In this document: one piece after another, positions 60,930 to 64,000 of the stretch
Position numbering within the stretch: the first letter of the stretch is position 1
Layout: every line of letters starts with the position of its first letter
NCBI GenBank assembly: GCA_964645775.1
Contig: CAZYBU010000003.1
Location: 86,313-150,312, forward strand
From: CAZYBU01 sp964645775
Lineage (GTDB): Bacteria > Spirochaetota > UBA4802 > UBA5550
Length of the DNA: 64,000 bases
Reading direction: 5' to 3'
Program-made: the position numbers and the translations under genes
Notes under the pieces: model-generated
What the model was told of the DNA's origin: nothing
Seen by the model: only the letters and a program-made list of their open reading frames with translations
Databases searched by the model: none

Positions 60930-61177
60930 TCAGAAAGCTTCCGATTTGTGCCTTTTCCTGATTCAAGCTGATCAATGGAAGTGGAAAGACGTTTTGCATT
61001 GGCTGGACTTCTCAACAGGTACGATGTTTCATTAAGCGCTTCGTAATCTTCCAGGGAAATCATAATTACCGGGTCATTATTGCTGCGAGTTATCATGACC
61101 GGGGCATGGCTATGACAGACCTCGTCCATGGTTTTAGCCAGGTTTTTTCTCAATGCAGTATAACTGGTCGATCTCAT
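60926..61177 (-). CDS. yefM: YefM-family antitoxin
   Basis: 83 residues from ATG 61177 (AAGGGG six bases upstream), beginning MRSTSYTALRKNLAKTMDEV, the Phd/YefM DNA-binding fold. VMITRSNNDPVIMISLEDYEAL is the conserved core. The tail binds YoeB. An ATG ten codons earlier lies in the operator and is rejected. It is autoregulated through TGTACA boxes (see 61201-61238). Confidence 0.93.
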   Translation of the reverse strand: MRSTSYTALRKNLAKTMDEVCHSHAPVMITRSNNDPVIMISLEDYEALNETSYLLRSPANAKRLSTSIDQLESGKGTNRKLSE

Positions 61178-61200
61178 AATAAGCCCCTTGATATTAATTA

Positions 61201-61238
61201 AGTACATGTACAGTATAAAGTACAGCAGCTGAGGTCAA
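61201..61238 (-). promoter_or_regulatory. yefM-yoeB promoter with TGTACA operators
   Basis: On the minus strand TTGACC (61233-61238), then TATACT or TACTGT as -10. A palindrome GTACATGTAC with core TGTACA (61207-61212) and a second CTGTACTT (61218-61225) overlap the -10. TGTACA is the known core of the E. coli yefM operator. Confidence 0.65.
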
Positions 61239-61365
61239 TATTTTTTTGCTGCCATTATGTTGATTTAATATTAATTATGGTGTGTATCAATAGTATGTTT
61301 TATCCCCCCGGCCACTCTTCACATCTCTCTTTATAGGGGGATAAGGTTGGGCCAGTATACATCTC

Positions 61366-61488
61366 ATGAGATTACTTGTATCCGTTTTAGCACTTTGTGT
61401 CATTCCTTTTTCTCTTGTAGCAGAGAACTTTCCTAAGAAGATAATAATAAACGTGCGATGTACATTTCAAGGGATGTTGGAAAACTGA
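61366..61488 (+). pseudogene. truncated gene for an exported protein
   Basis: 40 residues, ATG 61366 to TGA. It opens with a clean signal peptide, MRLLVSVLALCVIPFSLVAE, and stops after 20 more residues. Probably the 5' fragment of a lost gene. The remainder of 61239-61596 shows no other gene or attC. Confidence 0.4.
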
Positions 61489-61596
61489 AAATGCGGAGCA
61501 ATATCATCAAAAACAATAAAAGCAAAAGATAGAAGCGCCAGTAAAAAATTAAAAGCCACTCACGCGATTAAGGGAGCGCGCAGGGGCGTATAAATC

Positions 61597-62721
61597 CTAC
61601 AGGGGACTTCTAACGCCTTTGAGCGCCGGTGTTGTTACTTTAGTATATATAGTGGTTGTGGAAATGTTCTTATGGCCGAGAAGCTGCTGTATGTACCGGA
61701 GATCGGTCCCGTTCTCCAGGAGATGCGAAGCAAAACTGTGACGCAGGTCATGGCAGGAGGCGTTTTTGTTAACACCGCTCTTTTCAAGGGCTCGTTTAAA
61801 GACCTTTTGCACGGTGCGGACGGTCAGCTTTTTACCCTTTTGATTGCTCGAAGTGAAAAGGTACTCATTGGGCCCGCGCCCATCAATGTATTCCTCAAGC
61901 ATATCTTTCAACGATTCGGAAAACACGGTCACCCGGTCTTTCTTCCCCTTCCCCTGTTTTACGAGCAAGGTTAAACTCTCGAGTGACACACTTGAAACTT
62001 TCAGATTAACCACTTCGGAGACACGGAGACCCGAGGAATAGAGAAGTGAAATCATCAGCCGGTGCTTGATGTTATCAATTTTCTTTATTATGAGAAGGAT
62101 CTCATTCCGGGTGAGCACCGTGGGGAGATGCCTCTCCTTTCGCATTCTGTTCATGAATGACAGGTCTATGTGCTTACCCAGGATATGATGGAAGTAGTAT
62201 TCTATGGCAAAGCGATGAATCCGCACGGTTGAATATGAGACCTTCAGCGAATCGACAAGGAAAAGAAAGTATTTCACGGCACAATCTTCAGTGAGGTCAT
62301 CTATCACGGTCTCGCAATTATCGATAAGCCAGTTATGGGCCGACAGCAACGCCGACGTGTAGGCCTTAACGGTACGACGACTGTACTTTCGCAACTTGAG
62401 ACTGTTTTCATATTCAGTAAATTTGCGCGGAAGAACGCGGCGCTCCTCCTCCCGTTTTTGGGGGATGTTCACCTTCTGCCTTTTCCCGCTCTTAAGGTCT
62501 ACATATAGATTTATCCCCTTCGCAAACCTGAAAAGGCATGACCTGCCGCTCATCTGCTCATGATAAAAAATCATAAGCGCCGACAGCACGGACTCGTTCC
62601 TTTCTAAACTCTTTTCTTCAATATAATACTTCACCTGCTGATCGGTCAAATAACGCGGATCTTTTCCATTGTAATAATCAGACAGGGGTTGTACATATTT
62701 TTCGTATCGGTCTTTATCCAT
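61597..62721 (-). CDS. XerC/D-like tyrosine recombinase in the integron-integrase position
   Basis: 374 residues. Residues 1-95 are an N-terminal extension of unknown type, 98-185 a SAM-like core-binding domain, 198-374 the catalytic domain. All active residues are seen: Arg233 (SSGLRVSE), Lys258 (QGKGKKDR), His324-Arg327 (CHDLRHSF), His350 (LLGH) and Tyr359 (TTIYTKV). The C-terminus LKGVRSPL resembles IntI. However, only about 19 residues lie between the beta-hairpin helix and LTVRTVQKVFKRAL, where IntI has about 55 including its special helix. It diverges from a cassette with an attC-like end, so it may be a non-IntI integron recombinase. Confidence 0.85.
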   Translation of the reverse strand: MDKDRYEKYVQPLSDYYNGKDPRYLTDQQVKYYIEEKSLERNESVLSALMIFYHEQMSGRSCLFRFAKGINLYVDLKSGKRQKVNIPQKREEERRVLPRKFTEYENSLKLRKYSRRTVKAYTSALLSAHNWLIDNCETVIDDLTEDCAVKYFLFLVDSLKVSYSTVRIHRFAIEYYFHHILGKHIDLSFMNRMRKERHLPTVLTRNEILLIIKKIDNIKHRLMISLLYSSGLRVSEVVNLKVSSVSLESLTLLVKQGKGKKDRVTVFSESLKDMLEEYIDGRGPNEYLFTSSNQKGKKLTVRTVQKVFKRALEKSGVNKNASCHDLRHSFASHLLENGTDLRYIQQLLGHKNISTTTIYTKVTTPALKGVRSPL

Positions 62722-62826
62722 CGCTTGTTCGCATACTCTTTATTCATATAGCTATACATGTGTTTCGTATATTGTCAATTATTTTTCGTTATAGCGAAGT
62801 ACTTTTTCGCTTTTTATGCAATTTTA

Positions 62827-62883
62827 TTGACTTGTCGTTATTATGATATAAGAATAAGTTTTCGGATAATTATAGTTATACGC
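62827..62883 (+). promoter_or_regulatory. attI-like junction and candidate cassette promoter
   Basis: GTTATACGC (62875-62883) is the exact reverse complement of GCGTATAAC at the start of the attC-like site; crossover would fall after the G. Upstream is TTGACT (62827-62832) with a weak AAGAAT 17 bases on, a possible Pc promoter. AGCGAA and TTCGCT form an inverted repeat within 62793-62812, near the recombinase promoter region. Confidence 0.55.
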
Positions 62884-62916
62884 TATTTTGCCGGTGAAAC
62901 CAGGACATAGGTAAAA

Positions 62917-63351
62917 ATGAAGAACAGATATATTGCACTAAACATTATTATCTTTACCCTTTTTATATCTACATTTTATTTTGGAGTTCAATACATAAGA
63001 TATAAAGGTCATAATGAGTATCATCGTTCTCGAATGTATGAATATCAATTACTGGCGAATTTATATAAAGTTTTTCCTGTAAAAACTAAGCTCAACCATT
63101 TTCTTAAAACAATGAAGTTAGATAAATCTATTATAAGACAATCAAAGAATGGGACTATTACTATTGGTATTAAGCCAGAATTATTAATACCCAAAAAAGA
63201 CTATAGAGATTATTCAGGTTTTTATGTAGTTTTTAAAAATTACAGATTAAAAAAGATTATGCCGGTAGGACCTGATCAAGCAGAAAACGAAATCAATATT
63301 CAACAGCTGGGACTAGATAAGCATTTTGATTATTATCAAAAGCCTGATTAA
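62917..63351 (+). CDS. cassette-encoded membrane-anchored protein, unknown
   Basis: 144 residues. One N-terminal membrane helix (ALNIIIFTLFISTFYFGVQY), then a basic, probably extracytoplasmic domain of about 115 residues with GTITIGIKPELLIPKKDY. No family recognised. AGGT stands four bases before the ATG. Strongly AT-rich (Asn, Lys, Ile, Tyr abundant), unlike the chromosomal genes, which points to recent transfer. It is first in the cassette, 41 bases after the crossover site. Confidence 0.75.
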   Translation: MKNRYIALNIIIFTLFISTFYFGVQYIRYKGHNEYHRSRMYEYQLLANLYKVFPVKTKLNHFLKTMKLDKSIIRQSKNGTITIGIKPELLIPKKDYRDYSGFYVVFKNYRLKKIMPVGPDQAENEINIQQLGLDKHFDYYQKPD

Positions 63352-63389
63352 ATTATTTAATAAGAAATGTTGTCAATAACTGGAAGGAA

Positions 63390-63809
63390 ATGACTCATTA
63401 TTCAATACCCTTACATTTGTTATTATGTTTCATGATCAGTATTACTATATTTTCAATACTTTTATTCAACTGGATGAAGAAATTAAAAAAAGGCAAATTT
63501 AATTTGTTTTGGATTTGCCTGCTTACTTTCTTTTTCATTTATAGCATCTTCATTGGAGTTTCTATTTATAATGATATTAGCATCCAGGTAGAATTATACA
63601 GATTTGATATAAATCAAAACGGTATTTTTGAAAAAGAAGAAATAAATAGAGAACAGGCAATAGCTTTTCAAAAAATGGTAAACGATGTTGGGAGAAACTT
63701 TTCGTTTATAACAGGAATAATTTTTTCATTTATTATATCTGTATCATTATTTATTCTTGGTATAATTATAAAAGGAATATCTAATAGTTGCAGATATAGA
63801 TTAAAATGA
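63390..63809 (+). CDS. cassette-encoded membrane protein with EF-hand-like loop
   Basis: 139 residues. Three membrane helices (about 8-28, 39-58, 105-130). Between the second and third is RFDINQNGIFEKEEINR, an EF-hand calcium loop with Asp, Asn, Asn, Gly and Glu at the usual places. GGAAGG lies two bases before the ATG. It is as AT-rich as its neighbour. It ends 25 bases before the attC-like site. Unknown function; the two genes may work as a pair. Confidence 0.75.
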   Translation: MTHYSIPLHLLLCFMISITIFSILLFNWMKKLKKGKFNLFWICLLTFFFIYSIFIGVSIYNDISIQVELYRFDINQNGIFEKEEINREQAIAFQKMVNDVGRNFSFITGIIFSFIISVSLFILGIIIKGISNSCRYRLK

Positions 63810-63834
63810 AAGGTTCAGCCAGAAAGCCAAAACA

Positions 63835-63944
63835 GCGTATAACACAGCATAAGCCGCTGCGCTCCTCGGCAACTGCGTTGCCTGCGGTGCTCGGCCTGCG
63901 GCACATTGGCCCTGGCGGGCCAACGTCGGCTATGCTGAAACGTT
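63835..63944 (+). repeat. attC-like recombination site (about 110 bp)
   Basis: R'' box GCGTATAAC (63835-63843); L'' CAGCATAAGCCG (63845-63856) pairs with L' CGGCTATGCTG (63927-63937) except for one extra A, as extrahelical bases do in attC; then AAACGTT with the R' GTT at 63942-63944. The interior holds hairpins GGCAAC-TGC-GTTGCC (63868-63882) and TTGGCCC-TGGC-GGGCCAA (63906-63923). Confidence 0.75.
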
Positions 63945-63945
63945 G

Positions 63946-64000
63946 GTGCGCCAGGCAAAGTCTGGTGCTTCTTGTCGGGTGAAAGTCCCGACTGGGTAAG
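63946..64000 (+). mobile_element. 5' end of a probable group II intron (truncated by the window)
   Basis: Begins GTGCGCC, matching the 5' consensus GUGYG. Two domain-I-like hairpins follow: GCGCCAG with CTGGTGC, then GTCGGG-TGAAAG-TCCCGAC (from about 63975), a string common in bacterial group II introns. It abuts the attC stem after AAACGTTG, as group IIC-attC introns do. The alternative is the start of the next cassette. Confidence 0.6.

Larger units (their letters stand above)
62876..63942 (+). mobile_element. integron-type gene cassette (two ORFs plus attC)
   Basis: Bounded by G|TTATACGC on the left and the attC GTT on the right. The first bases of the cassette complement the attC R'' box perfectly over nine bases, as expected when a circular cassette (R' box GTTATACGC) has been opened. 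The two genes are far more AT-rich than the rest of the window, while the attC is GC-rich. Confidence 0.7.

Noticed and set aside
61540..61620. Second attC at the 3' end of the recombinase gene (GGCGTTAG and TATACGCC strings)
   Set aside because: GGCGTTAG encodes the C-terminal GVR of the recombinase, and no L''/L' pair is found around it.
61597..62721. Calling the recombinase a canonical IntI because of the LKGVRSPL end and the nearby cassette
   Set aside because: The segment between the catalytic beta-hairpin helix and the next conserved helix is too short to hold the IntI-specific insertion.
1..64000. tRNA, rRNA or other stable RNA genes
   Set aside because: No cloverleaf with GGTTCGA-type T-arm or rRNA-like stretch was noticed; a tRNAscan/Infernal run would settle it.

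Overview
The window looks like chromosomal DNA of an anaerobic or facultative Gram-negative bacterium, most likely a spirochaete (moderate confidence; there is no rRNA or tRNA gene to place it). Support comes from two ferredoxin-dependent 2-oxoacid oxidoreductases, an Rnf complex, an outer-membrane LptE-like lipoprotein, CheX, a set of lipoproteins and membrane-associated STAS proteins, and the block rpsF-ssb-rpsR-(membrane protein)-rplI-dnaB. Most genes are tightly packed with ATGA-type overlaps and moderately GC-rich. From about 59 kb onwards the DNA becomes AT-rich, with toxin-antitoxin pairs, gene fragments and a recombinase.

Layout. 1-4.2 kb: end of a two-subunit KorAB-type oxidoreductase and a four-subunit porGDAB. 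4.2-8.2 kb: thioesterase, a membrane protein split by a run of N, an FKBP lipoprotein, then phospholipid enzymes (a truncated HAD domain, PlsC, a diacylglycerol kinase-like protein). 8.2-12.5 kb: galactose use (galE diverging from galK and a GH36 alpha-galactosidase). 12.5-18.2 kb: HEAT-repeat protein, TetR regulator, small proteins, holA and lptE. 18.3-25.6 kb: a 1618-residue GH13-GT5 glucan enzyme coupled to an AAA+ ATPase, a lipoprotein and queF. 25.7-29.2 kb: PlsB-like acyltransferase, lipase, methyltransferase. 30.3-31.8 kb: a triple-rhodanese lipoprotein that needs UGA read as selenocysteine. 31.9-36.9 kb: a receptor with two STAS proteins, NUDIX, Trm112-like, PpiD-like and CheX genes. 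36.9-42.1 kb: rnfCDGEA followed by thyX, without rnfB. 42.4-53.5 kb: DUF4349-like lipoprotein, methyltransferases, pcm, mlaE, the replication/ribosome operon, an M18 aminopeptidase and nadE. 53.5-59.4 kb: palindromic intergenic repeats, a cation exchanger and a large Ig-like lipoprotein.

59.4-64 kb is the accessory region. It holds vapBC with a probably leaderless promoter, gene fragments, yefM-yoeB, and a divergent integron-like unit. That unit consists of a XerC/D-like tyrosine recombinase without the IntI-specific insertion, a junction GTTATACGC, an AT-rich cassette with two small membrane-protein genes, and a 110-bp attC-like site beginning with the exact complement GCGTATAAC. The last 55 bases look like the 5' end of a group II intron abutting the attC.

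The strongest candidates for new biology are this integron-like unit, the selenocysteine rhodanese, the GH13-GT5/AAA+ pair and the CCGATAGTTATCGG repeat family.
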